A DNA stretch of 64,000 nt. Source: Massilia arenae. GTDB lineage: Bacteria; Pseudomonadota; Gammaproteobacteria; Burkholderiales; Burkholderiaceae_D. Of this stretch, positions 1 through 8,900 are shown piece by piece (the first letter of the stretch is position 1; each line of letters begins with the position of its first letter). Under the pieces are notes generated by a model, which saw only the letters and a list, made by a program, of their open reading frames with translations, was not told the DNA's origin and ran no database searches. The stretch is from positions 1-64,000 of the forward strand of contig NZ_VPFD01000013.1 of the NCBI RefSeq assembly GCF_008014745.1. Direction: 5' to 3'. Both the position numbers and the translations under genes were made by a program.

Positions 1-288
1 AGCACCGGTAATCATGTTCTTGATGTAGTCGGCGTGGCCTGGGCAGTCAACGTGCGCGTAGTGACGGTTTTCGGTCTCGTACTCGACGTGTGCGGTGTTG
101 ATGGTGATGCCGCGTGCTTTTTCTTCTGGTGCCGCGTCGATCTGGTCGTAGGCCTTGGCTTCGCCGCCGAATTTCTTCGACAGGACGGTAGCGATTGCAG
201 CCGTCAGGGTGGTTTTACCGTGGTCAACGTGACCGATGGTGCCGACGTTGACGTGCGGCTTGGTCCGTTCGAATTTACCTTTTGCCAT
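1..288 (-). CDS. tuf: Elongation factor Tu, N-terminal part (runs off the window)
   Basis: This is the first 96 codons of EF-Tu, the GTPase that delivers aminoacyl-tRNA to the ribosome. The minus-strand protein begins [19 protein letters not shown] and continues with the P-loop GHVDHGKTT, followed by the switch I region ([14 protein letters not shown]) and the DCPGHADY G3 motif, so the GTPase domain is intact as far as visible. The ATG at 288 is preceded by a clear AGGAGT ribosome binding site. The gene lies directly downstream of tRNA-Tyr, tRNA-Gly and tRNA-Thr on the same strand, the classical tRNA-tufB arrangement, so it is probably co-transcribed with them from the promoter near 700. The remainder lies outside the window. 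Confidence 0.97.
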   Translation of the reverse strand, partial: MAKGKFERTKPHVNVGTIGHVDHGKTTLTAAIATVLSKKFGGEAKAYDQIDAAPEEKARGITINTAHVEYETENRHYAHVDCPGHADYIKNMITGA

Positions 289-374
289 TTCAGACTCCTA
301 AGATCTAACGATATATTTGGGGATTACCAGGCACACCTGACGGACGAGTGCAACGCGACTGCCGTACGAAATTC

Positions 375-449
<75 letters not shown>

Positions 450-482
450 TGATTTTTGCGATGTAGAAACCACCGCACTAAC

Positions 483-556
483 TGGAGCGGGTGAAGGGAA
501 TCGAACCCTCGTCGTAAGCTTGGAAGGCTTCTGCTCTACCATTGAGCTACACCCGC
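483..556 (-). tRNA. tRNA-Gly (TCC)
   Basis: A 74-nt minus-strand cloverleaf with encoded CCA. The acceptor stem GCGGGTG pairs with CACCCGC, the anticodon is TCC within CTTCCAAG, and the T-loop is GGTTCGATTCC. It sits between tRNA-Tyr and tRNA-Thr in the tuf transcription unit. Confidence 0.96.
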
Positions 557-594
557 GAGGTACAACTTCAAATCCGACTTCACGATCTTCTTTT

Positions 595-679
595 TGGTGG
601 TGGGGGCTGGATTCGAACCAGCGTACTCAGAGAGGGCAGATTTACAGTCTGCTGCCTTTAACCACTCGGCCACCCCACC
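595..679 (-). tRNA. tRNA-Tyr (GTA)
   Basis: An 85-nt minus-strand tRNA with the long variable arm of class II tRNAs and encoded CCA. The acceptor stem GGTGGGG pairs with CCCCACC, the anticodon is GTA in CAGACTGTAAATCTG, and the T-arm is GGTTCGAATCC. It is the first gene of the tRNA-tuf unit. Confidence 0.96.
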
Positions 680-693
680 GCGAAGAACCGCAG

Positions 694-722
694 AGTATGA
701 AGCAAGCTCAACGTACTGTCAA
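694..722 (-). promoter_or_regulatory. Sigma-70 promoter of the tRNA-tuf unit
   Basis: On the minus strand a perfect -35 hexamer TTGACA (722-717) is followed after 17 nt by a -10-like CATACT (699-694). The stretch after the -10 is G+C-rich (CTGCGG), as in stringently controlled stable-RNA promoters, and tRNA-Tyr begins about 15 nt downstream. Stringent regulation is an inference from the discriminator. Confidence 0.7.
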
Positions 723-883
723 TCAGACTGCGGTAGAAACTTTTTCCACTTCGCCTGACAGCGTTGCTTCGGGGCGTGATTGTAACGGTCGGACTGTAAA
801 GCTGCAAGGGTGATTTTGCCAAGTGCGAAAAAATCTTTATGAACTGATTTGAAATTGGCTCGTTGGCACATCAGCACAGCTTA

Positions 884-1000
884 TCAACGTCGTTCCCGCG
901 GAGGCGGGAACCCAAGTTTTCATGCGTATTGCTGCGGCGGAGAGAAGCGCTATCGGGGCGCGGCGGACTTGGGTTCCCGCCTGCGCGGGAACGACGTTGA
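884..1000. repeat. Inverted pair of 31-bp palindromic (REP-like) repeats
   Basis: Two copies of the same element, at 887-917 and 967-997, face each other. Each contains the core GTTCCCGC-N4-GCGGGAAC with a CCAAGT tail on the inner side. The similarity continues outward as TCAACGTC / GACGTTGA, so the whole 117 bp is an inverted repeat whose right end touches the stop codon of the HDOD gene. Together with the tRNA promoter this accounts for the gene-free stretch 680-1000; I see nothing else there. Confidence 0.85.
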
Positions 1001-2545
1001 TTAAGTCTGGGGGTTATTCGCTCCCTGCGGCGCCAGCGCCGCCAGCACTTGCGCCTTGAGCGCCTTGATCAGCGCCGTCTCGTCCGGCGCCACGCCCTCG
1101 GGCGCGGTGAAGATGCGGTCGGCGTAGATCAGGCCTACCCTGGCCTTGCCGACCACCAGCGGCAGCACGATGAAACTCTCGGCGTCCGGCAGCAGGGTCT
1201 TGTACCAGGCCGGCAGCAGGTCGCGGATCTTGGGGCTGAAGGCGTCCGCGATCATCATATCGGCGTCGTTCTCCAGCGCCAGGTGAAACACGTCGCGCGT
1301 AAAGGCGCAGGGGAAAACGAAGCCGTCCTGCAGGTCGACGCTGCCCTCGCCCAGCGACACCCGGGCGCGGAACTGTTTTGTGCGCACATCGCGCAGGCAC
1401 ACGGTGGCGAAGCGGAAACCCAGCGCGCCGTACAGGGTCTCGAGCACGGCCATGATCACGTCGTTGACGCCGGCGCCGGACCCGCCCAGCAGGGTCACGT
1501 CCTGCACGCCCGCCAGCAGCAGGTCGCGCGCATTCTTGGGCTTGCCGCTGGGGTAGAACTCGCCTTCGTCGTCCTCGCCCGCGTCCAGGGTGGCCAGCGC
1601 CAGCACGTTCGGCAGGCTGCTGGCGGCCTTCGGATCGTGCTTCGGCGCGCGCTCCAGGTTCATGCTCTGCAGCATGCCGTTCATGCCTTCCTGCACCTCG
1701 TCGTACAGCGCCACCATGGCCGGATGGTCGACGCCCAGCGCCGCGCCATAGCGCGCGATGAGCTCCTGGGTCTCGGGCGCGGCGGCCGGATCGTGGTGGC
1801 GGCCCATCAGGCGCGCCACGTCGCGGCTGAACGCGGCCACCTGCCGCATCCATTGGTCCCGGTCGGGCGCGGCCTCGAGCGGCCCCGGCGGCAGCGCCGC
1901 CTGGGCCTGCACGATCAAGCCCGGCATCTGCCACTCGCGCAAGATCGCCTCTGACAGGGTCTCGAAGCTGCAGCCCAGGATCAGTTGCGCAGCCTGGCTG
2001 GGGGTGTGCTTGCCGGCCGCCACGATCGCAGCGATTTCGCGGTAGCGCTCCGGTTCGTGACTGGCCAGCAGCAGCGCGCCCAGGTTCTTGAACAGTGCGC
2101 AGATCGCCGCTTCCTCGGCGCCGGGGATCGGACTGTGGCGCGCCAGCTCGCGGCCGACCAGGCTGGCGCACAGGGCGGCTTCGAGTTCCACCCGCACGCC
2201 GTGCTCGGCGGTGTCGAGCGCATCGACCAGCAGCATCGCCAGTGCGGCGGCGCGCACATTGTCGAAGCCGAGCAGGGAAATGGCGCGCGAGATTGTCGTC
2301 ACCGGCGTGCCGGACAGGGTGCGGTACTGGACCGTGTTGGACAGGCGCAGGATGCGCTGGGTGAGTGCGACGTCGGACACCACGTAATACGCGAGGTCGG
2401 CCGTGCCCAGGTCGTCGCTATAACCCATGCCGATCACATGCATGATGGCGCCGCCCAGGGTGAACATGCGTTCGGTGCCGCTGAGCTTGCGCATCAGGGC
2501 GGGTCGCACGCGGCGCGGGGCGCCGTCCTGGGAGATGTCGGTCAT
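1001..2545 (-). CDS. HDOD domain protein with C-terminal GAF-like domain
   Basis: A 514-residue cytoplasmic protein. Residues about 15-215 resemble an HDOD domain, a catalytically degenerate relative of HD phosphohydrolases used in bacterial signalling; visible pieces are the helical SNTVQYRTLSGTPVTTISRA segment and the LLGFDNVRAAALAMLL stretch. Residues about 345-505 look like a GAF-type sensor fold (FATVCLRDVRTKQF, then VLPLVVGKARVGLIYADR). The start at 2545 lies 14 nt after the stop of the upstream response-regulator gene, so the two probably form one transcript. The ligand and output are unknown. Motility, biofilm or cell-cycle control would be typical for HDOD proteins but nothing here decides between them. 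Confidence 0.8.
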   Translation of the reverse strand: MTDISQDGAPRRVRPALMRKLSGTERMFTLGGAIMHVIGMGYSDDLGTADLAYYVVSDVALTQRILRLSNTVQYRTLSGTPVTTISRAISLLGFDNVRAAALAMLLVDALDTAEHGVRVELEAALCASLVGRELARHSPIPGAEEAAICALFKNLGALLLASHEPERYREIAAIVAAGKHTPSQAAQLILGCSFETLSEAILREWQMPGLIVQAQAALPPGPLEAAPDRDQWMRQVAAFSRDVARLMGRHHDPAAAPETQELIARYGAALGVDHPAMVALYDEVQEGMNGMLQSMNLERAPKHDPKAASSLPNVLALATLDAGEDDEGEFYPSGKPKNARDLLLAGVQDVTLLGGSGAGVNDVIMAVLETLYGALGFRFATVCLRDVRTKQFRARVSLGEGSVDLQDGFVFPCAFTRDVFHLALENDADMMIADAFSPKIRDLLPAWYKTLLPDAESFIVLPLVVGKARVGLIYADRIFTAPEGVAPDETALIKALKAQVLAALAPQGANNPQT

Positions 2546-2559
2546 GGCGCCCTATCCGC

Positions 2560-4206
2560 TCAGCCGGCCTTGCGCAGCGGCGCGGCCGCGTGCGCGCCCT
2601 GCTTGTACTGTTTCAGCACCTGCTGGTGCAGCGCCGCCAGCGCCGGCAGCTTGGGATTGAGCGCGTCGAGCTTGCGCACATTGCCGATCAGGCCCGGCAC
2701 CTGGGCGCCGAGGCGGTTGTCCCAGCCCTCGTGCTCGAGGCAGCGCAGCGCCGCCAGCGCGGCATTGAAGGCCACCGCCGGATTGCTCGGCAACTTGGTT
2801 GCCGCTTCCAGCATCAGCCGCACCGCGCCCTGGTAGTCGCCGCTCTTGGCGCGCGCGGCGCCGCCGGCGACCAGGTCGACCACCTGCTGGCGGCTCTGCT
2901 GGGCCAGCGTCTGCGCCAGCTCACCCTTGCCGGCCTGCTCCAGCACGCCCATGGCGCGCGTGACCATGGCATCGCTCGAGGAATTGCTCATCACCTCGCG
3001 CACGATCTCGGAAGCGCCTTCTTCGCGGCCATTGTCGATGCAGGTGCGCGCCAGCTCGAGCTTGAGGTCGGCCGACAGGTTGGGCGCATCCTTGGCTGAC
3101 GCCAGGGCCGTGCCCAGCGCTTCGCCCAGGCGCTGCTCGTTGCCGGTGTATTCATGCACCAGGGCCGAGGCGATCGCACTGCACAGCGGGGTGTTGGCGC
3201 GCCCGCCCATCGAGCGGTCGAGGTCGCGCACCACGGCGGCGGCCCCCACGGGATCGCCCTTGTGGACCAGCGCCCGCACCAGCTTGACGTGGTCCTCGGG
3301 GTCGCGGAATTCGGAATATTTCGCCTTGCTCACCACCTGGCGCAGGGCTTTTTCGGCGGTGTCGATGTCGCCCGCCTCGAAGGCGGTGTCGGCCAGGGTG
3401 CGCAGGCGCCGCACGGCATGCGGCGACACCGCCACCGCGTCGCTCAGCACCGTCTGCGATTTCTGCAATTCGCCGACCGCCGCGTGGGTGCGCGCCAGCC
3501 AGTCGTAGGCATCGACGAAGTTGCGGTTGGTGTCGACCAGGTCTTCCAGGATGTCGCGCGCCTCGGTGAATTGCTTGCGCACGAACAGGGTCTTGGCCAG
3601 GCCAAGCCGGGCCCAGGCGATCGCCTTGATCTCGACCAGGTGGCGATAGATCGGCTCGGCCTGGTCGGCCTGGCCCAGGAACATGTGCAGCTCGGCGCGC
3701 AGGCGCAGGAAGTCGACCGCGTAGCGCGGGTGCAGGCGCTGGCCTTCGATGCAGGCAGCGATCGCCTCCTCCTGGTCGCCCGCCTCCATCAGGTTGTACA
3801 CCGGCAGGAAGGCATTGCGCTTGTCGAGGGCACGCCCGATGCGCTCGAGCAGGCGGTCGGCGGTGAACGGCTTGAGGATGTAGTCGGTCGGCGCCAGCTC
3901 GGCGGCGCTGACCACCTTGCTGTGGTTGCCTTCGGCCGTGACCATGAAGAACATGGTGGCCAGCTGCATCAGCTTGTGGTGGCGCAGGTCTTCCAGCAAT
4001 TGCTGGCCATCCTGGCCGCCTTCCAGGTCGTATTCGCACAGGATCATGTCGAACTGGCGCAGGCCCAGGTGTTTCACGGCCTGGTTGGAGGTGCTGGCGT
4101 GCTCGATCCGGGTCAGGCCGCACAGCGTGAGCATGCTATGGATGCTGGCCCGCATCCCCGCGTGGGGCTCGATGATCAGGGCCGTCAGGCCTTCCAGTTC
4201 GTTCAT
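2560..4206 (-). CDS. Response regulator with TPR repeats (atypical receiver)
   Basis: A 548-residue protein with an N-terminal receiver domain (residues about 5-125) and a long helical TPR region (about 140-540). The ATG at 4206 (MNELEGL) was preferred over an in-frame ATG at 4257 because the receiver fold begins at LTALIIEPHAGMR; its ribosome binding site is weak. The receiver keeps the early acidic residue, the Thr (MVTAEG) and the switch Lys (YILKPF), but where related TPR regulators carry the phospho-acceptor as CDY the protein has CEYDLEGGQDG, placing Glu in that position. Phosphorylation-independent signalling is therefore possible. It is followed after 14 nt by the HDOD gene, suggesting a shared pathway. 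Confidence 0.85.
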   Translation of the reverse strand: MNELEGLTALIIEPHAGMRASIHSMLTLCGLTRIEHASTSNQAVKHLGLRQFDMILCEYDLEGGQDGQQLLEDLRHHKLMQLATMFFMVTAEGNHSKVVSAAELAPTDYILKPFTADRLLERIGRALDKRNAFLPVYNLMEAGDQEEAIAACIEGQRLHPRYAVDFLRLRAELHMFLGQADQAEPIYRHLVEIKAIAWARLGLAKTLFVRKQFTEARDILEDLVDTNRNFVDAYDWLARTHAAVGELQKSQTVLSDAVAVSPHAVRRLRTLADTAFEAGDIDTAEKALRQVVSKAKYSEFRDPEDHVKLVRALVHKGDPVGAAAVVRDLDRSMGGRANTPLCSAIASALVHEYTGNEQRLGEALGTALASAKDAPNLSADLKLELARTCIDNGREEGASEIVREVMSNSSSDAMVTRAMGVLEQAGKGELAQTLAQQSRQQVVDLVAGGAARAKSGDYQGAVRLMLEAATKLPSNPAVAFNAALAALRCLEHEGWDNRLGAQVPGLIGNVRKLDALNPKLPALAALHQQVLKQYKQGAHAAAPLRKAG

Positions 4207-4371
4207 ATTGGTCCGTATGAGCCTGCGTTGGGCGTGGCGCCGCGGCTGCATGGGCACGCGGCATCGGCCAGTATATTACGGCGCGGAACGAAAATAATGA
4301 AATCGGGTAAGGTGCTGACACGAGAAAGTGTCAGTACGCCGAAAAAACGACAGGTAGGTGGGGCTACGGGA

Positions 4372-5334
4372 TTACTGGATGTCGGCCGCGGCCTGGCGCA
4401 GGGCCGTATGGCGGCTGTCGCATTCGGACTTGCTGGCGCCGTCGACCACGTTCTGGTAACGCACTTCGTACTTGCCGGCGGCCAGCTTGTCGAAAGTAAA
4501 ATTCGAGCGCTGCTGGACGAAGGCGTGCCTGACGTTGGCGCGGCGGTCGAGGTCGTACAGCTTGACGAAAACCGGCGCCGCGTTGGCGCTGTTGTCGATC
4601 ACGACCTGCATCTCTGCCCCCTCGTTGCCGACCGGGTAGCCGGGCACATAGGAAGACTCGAGCGGCCACGGATCGCCGCTGGGCGACGCCAGGGTCTGCA
4701 GGTCGGTACTGCAGTCGGGCGCGCGGGCCGGTACCGCCAGCTGGGTGACGGCGAGCGCGCGCACCGCAGGCGGCGGGCCCTTGGCGCCATCCGGACCGAT
4801 GCGGCGGGCCCAGTCGTCACTGCTGGCGTCGGCGCCCAGGGCATCGGGACGGCCGGTCTTGACGGGGTCTGGCTGGGCGATGCCGCCCCAGGCCAGCGCG
4901 CTGGGAATGATGTCAGGCTGTTGTTCGATCGTCAGCACGGCGACGACGGCGCCGGCCACGAAGCAACTCGACATGCCCAGCCACCAGCGCGGATCGCGCC
5001 ACAGGCGCTTGCGGCGCGGCTTGGGCGGCGGCTGCGCATCCCATTGTTCGCCATTCTTGCGCGGCTGGCCTTCCTTGGCGTTCGAGCTTTCCAGCCACTC
5101 GACTTCCCATTCCTCGGCCGCGATCCATTCGTCGTGTTCCTTGCGGCGGACGGGATCGGACAGGACGTTGTAGGCGGTATTGACGACCGCCATGATGCGG
5201 GCGGACTTTTCGTCGCCCGGATTCTTGTCAGGGTGATACTTCTGGCTCAGGGCCTTGTAGGATGCACGAATGACTTCCTGGGGCGCATGACGCGACACCT
5301 TCAGGTTGTCATAATGTGTGTGAATCTTGGCCAT
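4372..5334 (-). CDS. Membrane-anchored J-domain (DnaJ-like) protein
   Basis: A 320-residue protein with an N-terminal J-domain (residues 6-70) containing the HPD motif at 34-36, which stimulates Hsp70 ATPase activity. A basic stretch (PKPRRKRLWRD) precedes one predicted membrane segment at about 117-137 (WWLGMSSCFVAGAVVAVLTI). The C-terminal region, about 200-320, has no zinc-finger or substrate-binding domain of classical DnaJ and contains a small beta-rich module (VFVKLYDLDRRANVRHAFVQ). The topology suggests a cytosolic J-domain with an exported C-terminus, possibly coupling DnaK to an envelope task. It is a lone gene; its specific client cannot be read from the sequence. Confidence 0.85.
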   Translation of the reverse strand: MAKIHTHYDNLKVSRHAPQEVIRASYKALSQKYHPDKNPGDEKSARIMAVVNTAYNVLSDPVRRKEHDEWIAAEEWEVEWLESSNAKEGQPRKNGEQWDAQPPPKPRRKRLWRDPRWWLGMSSCFVAGAVVAVLTIEQQPDIIPSALAWGGIAQPDPVKTGRPDALGADASSDDWARRIGPDGAKGPPPAVRALAVTQLAVPARAPDCSTDLQTLASPSGDPWPLESSYVPGYPVGNEGAEMQVVIDNSANAAPVFVKLYDLDRRANVRHAFVQQRSNFTFDKLAAGKYEVRYQNVVDGASKSECDSRHTALRQAAADIQ

Positions 5335-5466
5335 GATCTGTCAAGTCTACCCGCTTCTACCCTGCGCGTTCTGTCTGTCCTCGGCCGAAGCCCGTCATGT
5401 GACGAGACGCGGGAATATCTCACAGCTTAGCCGGATTTGTGTCCGCTGTGCAAGATATCATAAAGT

Positions 5467-6615
5467 CTACAAGCGATGGCTGCGGTCCGCATGCACGATT
5501 GCATCCGGCAATTCTATGTCCTGTCCGACCACCAGGACCTTGAACAATTCGCCCATTTCAGCAGGAGAAACCAGCTTTTGCACGGCCCGCGACTGCGGCA
5601 GGAAATGCTTGGCGTCCTCGGGGTCGTTTTCCAGCAACAGTTCGCCGATTCCGGCGCCGAGCAGGAAGGCGGCCTGGCTCATATAGGCCAGCACCGGCAG
5701 GCCCGCATCCTGGGACGCCAACGCCATCGCCGTGAAATCGACGTGGGCCGTGATGTCTTGCAGGCCGGGCAAATAAAAAGGATCCGGGTGCGCATGGTGG
5801 CGGTAATGGCACATCAAGGTGCCGCCGATGCGCTGGTCGAGGTAATACTCGTGGGCCGGGAAACCGTAGTCGAACAGGATGGCGGCGCCGCGGCCGCCGG
5901 CGAACATCGCTGCCAGCGAACGCATGAAGCCGGCGCCGACCGGGTGCAGTTCGGTAACATAGCCCCCGATCATCTGTTCGTGGTCAGGCACTTGGCGCGC
6001 CAGCTGGTCGGCCAGTTCATCGCCGAGCGGCGCCTGGACGAAGGCGAAGGCGCCGTCCTCGACCGTGACCATTTGCCGGCGCCAGCCGTCGCCGGTGCGG
6101 ATTACCAGCTCGACCGGCATGGCGTCGAGCACCTCGTTGGCCAGCACCACGCCGCTGAACCGCTCCGGCATGGCGTCCAGCCAGCGCATCTGCGGCAGGT
6201 CGGCCAGGTTGGCCTGCTGGCGCGCGCGCAATTCGCCGGACAGTTCGATGATGGTATAGGAGCGCACCTCGACACCCTGCCTGGCCAGCTCGGCCAGGAC
6301 GTCGCGCGCCAGGCGGCCGGTGCCGGCGCCGAACTCGATGATGTCGGGCGCGCTTTGGGCGATAATAGCGGCTGCCACGCGCGCCACGGCCGCCCCGAAC
6401 AGCGGCGTCATCTCGGGCGCGGTGGTGAAATCGCCGCTCGCGCCGAGCTTGGCTGCGCCGCCGCTGTAATACCCGAGCCTGGGCGCGTACAGCGCCAGTT
6501 CCATGAACCGAGAGAACGCGATCGCGCCGCCGTGCCGTTCGATGTCGGCGGCGATCAGCTGTTGCAGGGAATGGGACGCGGCCAGGGCGTCGGTATCGGG
6601 TGCGGGCAGGGACAT
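5467..6615 (-). CDS. SAM-dependent methyltransferase of the MidA/NDUFAF7 family
   Basis: A 382-residue class I methyltransferase. The SAM-binding glycine-rich loop IIEFGAGTGRLARDVL lies at residues 92-107, preceded by GDFTTAPEMTPLFG (61-74), a signature of COG1565. The family includes the mitochondrial NDUFAF7, which methylates an arginine of a complex I subunit; the bacterial substrate is generally not known. The gene starts 51 nt from the divergent SDR gene, so the two share a promoter region. The length is typical of the family. Confidence 0.9.
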   Translation of the reverse strand: MSLPAPDTDALAASHSLQQLIAADIERHGGAIAFSRFMELALYAPRLGYYSGGAAKLGASGDFTTAPEMTPLFGAAVARVAAAIIAQSAPDIIEFGAGTGRLARDVLAELARQGVEVRSYTIIELSGELRARQQANLADLPQMRWLDAMPERFSGVVLANEVLDAMPVELVIRTGDGWRRQMVTVEDGAFAFVQAPLGDELADQLARQVPDHEQMIGGYVTELHPVGAGFMRSLAAMFAGGRGAAILFDYGFPAHEYYLDQRIGGTLMCHYRHHAHPDPFYLPGLQDITAHVDFTAMALASQDAGLPVLAYMSQAAFLLGAGIGELLLENDPEDAKHFLPQSRAVQKLVSPAEMGELFKVLVVGQDIELPDAIVHADRSHRL

Positions 6616-6666
6616 GCCGGCATTGTAGCCAGAATAGCTTTTATCAACAATTTGCAGCCTTCAACC

Positions 6667-7470
6667 ATGTCAATGACGGATAGCCCTTCGATTTCCCTGC
6701 CCCGGGTCGCGCTCGTGACCGGCGCCGGCCGCCGCCTGGGCCGCGCGATCGCGCTCGGCCTGGCCCAGGCCGGCTGGGACCTCGCCCTGCACTACCGCCA
6801 TTCCGAGAGCGACGCGATCGCGACCCGCGACGCCATCCTGGCGCTCGGCCGGCGCGCCACGCTGCTGCAATGCGACCTGTCCGACGAGGCGGCGGTGCGC
6901 CAGCTGGTCGGCCAGGCCAGCGCCGCGCTGGGGCCGCTGTCCTGCATCGTCAATAACGCTTCGTTGTTTGAATACGACAGCGCCACCGCCTTCTCCTGGG
7001 AGCTGCTCAACACCCATATGCAGGCGAACGTGGCCGCGCCGGTGCTGCTGGCGCAGGAACTGCACGCCGCCACCCCGGACGGGCGGCAGGCCGTCGTGGT
7101 CAACTTGCTGGACCAGAAACTGTACAATCTCAACCCGGATTTTCTGTCGTACACATTGTCGAAGGCGGCCCTGCACACGGCGACCACGATGCTGGCCCAG
7201 GCGCTGGCGCCGAAGGTGCGCGTGGTCGGCGTCGCCCCCGGCATCACGATGGTCTCGGGCGACCAGAGCGAGCAAGGCTTCGCCGCGGCGCACCAGATGA
7301 CGCCGCTGCAGCGGTCCTCGACCCCGCAGGACATCGCCGACGCCGTGGTCTACGCCGCGACGGCGCGCGCGCTGACCGGCACCACCCTGCTGGTCGATGG
7401 CGGCCAGCACCTGATGCCCTCGCAGCGCGACGTGATGTTCCTGACCGAACCGAATAACTCCACCAAATAA
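6667..7470 (+). CDS. SDR family oxidoreductase, pteridine reductase-like (FolM/PTR1 type)
   Basis: A 267-residue short-chain dehydrogenase. The N-terminal cofactor motif [13 protein letters not shown] (residues 17-29) has the Arg-rich form seen in NADPH-dependent pteridine reductases, NNASLF follows the typical NNAS motif, and the catalytic YTLSK places Tyr162 and Lys166. The [16 protein letters not shown] stretch is characteristic of FolM/PTR1 proteins. It is 9 nt upstream of folB, which supports a role in reducing dihydrobiopterin or dihydromonapterin, or in backup dihydrofolate reduction. Start is ATG 6667; a second ATG at 6673 is possible. Confidence 0.85.
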   Translation: MSMTDSPSISLPRVALVTGAGRRLGRAIALGLAQAGWDLALHYRHSESDAIATRDAILALGRRATLLQCDLSDEAAVRQLVGQASAALGPLSCIVNNASLFEYDSATAFSWELLNTHMQANVAAPVLLAQELHAATPDGRQAVVVNLLDQKLYNLNPDFLSYTLSKAALHTATTMLAQALAPKVRVVGVAPGITMVSGDQSEQGFAAAHQMTPLQRSSTPQDIADAVVYAATARALTGTTLLVDGGQHLMPSQRDVMFLTEPNNSTK

Positions 7471-7479
7471 GGCTATCCC

Positions 7480-7878
7480 ATGTTGTCCGCCCTGTCCCAC
7501 CCGAGCTTGCGCGATTGCCGCCGGCTGTTCCTGCGCAATTACGAAGTGATGATCAATATCGGCGTGCACGATTTCGAGAAGAAGGGCGAGCAGCGTGTCC
7601 TGATCAACGTCGAGCTGTACATTCCGCTGGAGCTGTCGACGCCGAAGGCCGACCAGCTGGCAGAAGTCGTCGACTACGATTTCATGCGCGAGACCATCGC
7701 CCGCCGCATCGCCAAAGGCCACATCCACCTGCAGGAAACGCTGTGCGACGACGTGGTGGCCGCCATGCTGACCCACCCGCGCGTGCGCGCCGCCGGCGTG
7801 TCGACCATGAAGCCGGACGTCTATCCGGATTGCGAAGGCGTCGGCGTCGAAGTATTCAGGATCAAGGAAGCAGCATGA
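7480..7878 (+). CDS. folB: Dihydroneopterin aldolase
   Basis: A 132-residue enzyme that cleaves 7,8-dihydroneopterin to 6-hydroxymethyl-7,8-dihydropterin and glycolaldehyde in folate synthesis. Visible family features are the start of the fold ([19 protein letters not shown]), [11 protein letters not shown], the [12 protein letters not shown] helix and the conserved [18 protein letters not shown] end. It follows the pteridine-reductase-like gene and overlaps ttcA by 4 nt (ATGA), so the three are translationally coupled. Length is normal. Confidence 0.93.
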   Translation: MLSALSHPSLRDCRRLFLRNYEVMINIGVHDFEKKGEQRVLINVELYIPLELSTPKADQLAEVVDYDFMRETIARRIAKGHIHLQETLCDDVVAAMLTHPRVRAAGVSTMKPDVYPDCEGVGVEVFRIKEAA

Positions 7879-8822
7879 ACGAGACGGTGATTGAACGCGT
7901 CGTCGAAGACGACTTCCCGACCGCCGAGGCCGGCATCGACGCGAAGAAGCAAGAGAAGATCGCGCGCGAGGACCACAAGCTGCACAAGCGCCTGTGCCGC
8001 CTGGTGGGCCAGGCGATCGGCGACTTCAATATGATCGAGGACGGCGACAAGGTGATGGTCTGCCTGTCGGGCGGCAAGGACAGCTACGCCCTGCTCGACA
8101 TCCTGCTCACCTTGCGCGAGCGCGCGCCGATCCACTTCGACATCGTCGCGGTCAACCTCGACCAGAAGCAGCCGAACTTCCCGGCGCATATCCTTCCGGC
8201 CTACCTGGACAAGCTCGGCGTGCCCTATCACATCGAAAACCAGGACACCTACAGCATCGTCAAGCGCCTGGTCCCGGAAGGCAAGACCACCTGCTCGCTG
8301 TGCTCGCGCCTGCGGCGCGGCATCCTGTACCGCGTGGCCGACGAGCTCGGCTGCAACAAGATCGCCCTGGGCCACCACCGCGACGACATCCTCGAGACCT
8401 TCTTCCTGAACATGTTCTTTGGCGGGAAGCTGAAGGGCATGCCGGCCAAGCTGGTGTCGGATGACGGCAAGCACATGGTGATCCGTCCGATGGCCTATGT
8501 GAAGGAAGCCGATACCGAGCGCTACGCCGAAGTGAAGGGTTTCCCGATCATCCCGTGCGACCTGTGCGGCTCGCAGGAAAACCTGCAGCGCAAGCAAATC
8601 AAGAACATGCTGCGCGAGTGGGAAAAGAAGCATCCGGGCCGGGTCGAGAATATCTTCTCGTCGCTGTCGACCGTGGTGCCGTCGCATTTGCAGGATCGTG
8701 GGATGTTCGACTTCGTCGGACTCAAGACCGATGGCGTGCCGAATCCACTGGGCGATATCGCGTTCGACGAGGAGCCGTGTTCGACGCCGGTGGCGAATAC
8801 GATTTCGTTGACGCAGCTCTGA
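7875..8822 (+). CDS. ttcA: tRNA 2-thiocytidine(32) synthetase
   Basis: A 315-residue PP-loop ATPase that thiolates cytidine 32 in a subset of tRNAs using an iron-sulfur cluster. The PP-loop SGGKDS lies at residues 65-70. The two CxxC pairs are CSLC (Cys140/143) and CDLC (Cys228/231), as in characterised TtcA. The start ATG overlaps the folB stop. A strong terminator follows immediately, so ttcA closes the SDR-folB-ttcA operon. Confidence 0.95.
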   Translation: MNETVIERVVEDDFPTAEAGIDAKKQEKIAREDHKLHKRLCRLVGQAIGDFNMIEDGDKVMVCLSGGKDSYALLDILLTLRERAPIHFDIVAVNLDQKQPNFPAHILPAYLDKLGVPYHIENQDTYSIVKRLVPEGKTTCSLCSRLRRGILYRVADELGCNKIALGHHRDDILETFFLNMFFGGKLKGMPAKLVSDDGKHMVIRPMAYVKEADTERYAEVKGFPIIPCDLCGSQENLQRKQIKNMLREWEKKHPGRVENIFSSLSTVVPSHLQDRGMFDFVGLKTDGVPNPLGDIAFDEEPCSTPVANTISLTQL

Positions 8823-8841
8823 CGGCCGCGTATGGATGAAA

Positions 8842-8868
8842 GCAGAGGCCGGGCCTCTGCTTTTTTTT
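8842..8868 (+). terminator. Rho-independent terminator after ttcA
   Basis: The stem GCAGAGGCC / GGCCTCTGC with almost no loop is followed by eight T residues. It lies 20 nt behind the ttcA stop codon. Confidence 0.93.
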
Positions 8869-8900
8869 CGTCCTCTTTTTTGTACCGATTGTGCGAAGCG

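Noticed and set aside
887..997. Possible CRISPR-like repeat-spacer unit formed by palindromic repeats
   Set aside because: Only two copies occur, in inverted rather than direct orientation, and the same element is dispersed singly and in pairs elsewhere; no cas gene is present.
4315..4334. Hairpin CTGACAC/GTGTCAG downstream of the DnaJ-like gene
   Set aside because: The stem is only 7 bp, there is no T-run, and it lies in the leader of the next gene; too weak to call a terminator.
3154..5430. Long plus-strand open frame across the response regulator and DnaJ genes
   Set aside because: It spans two well-supported minus-strand genes, has low-complexity composition and no ribosome binding site.
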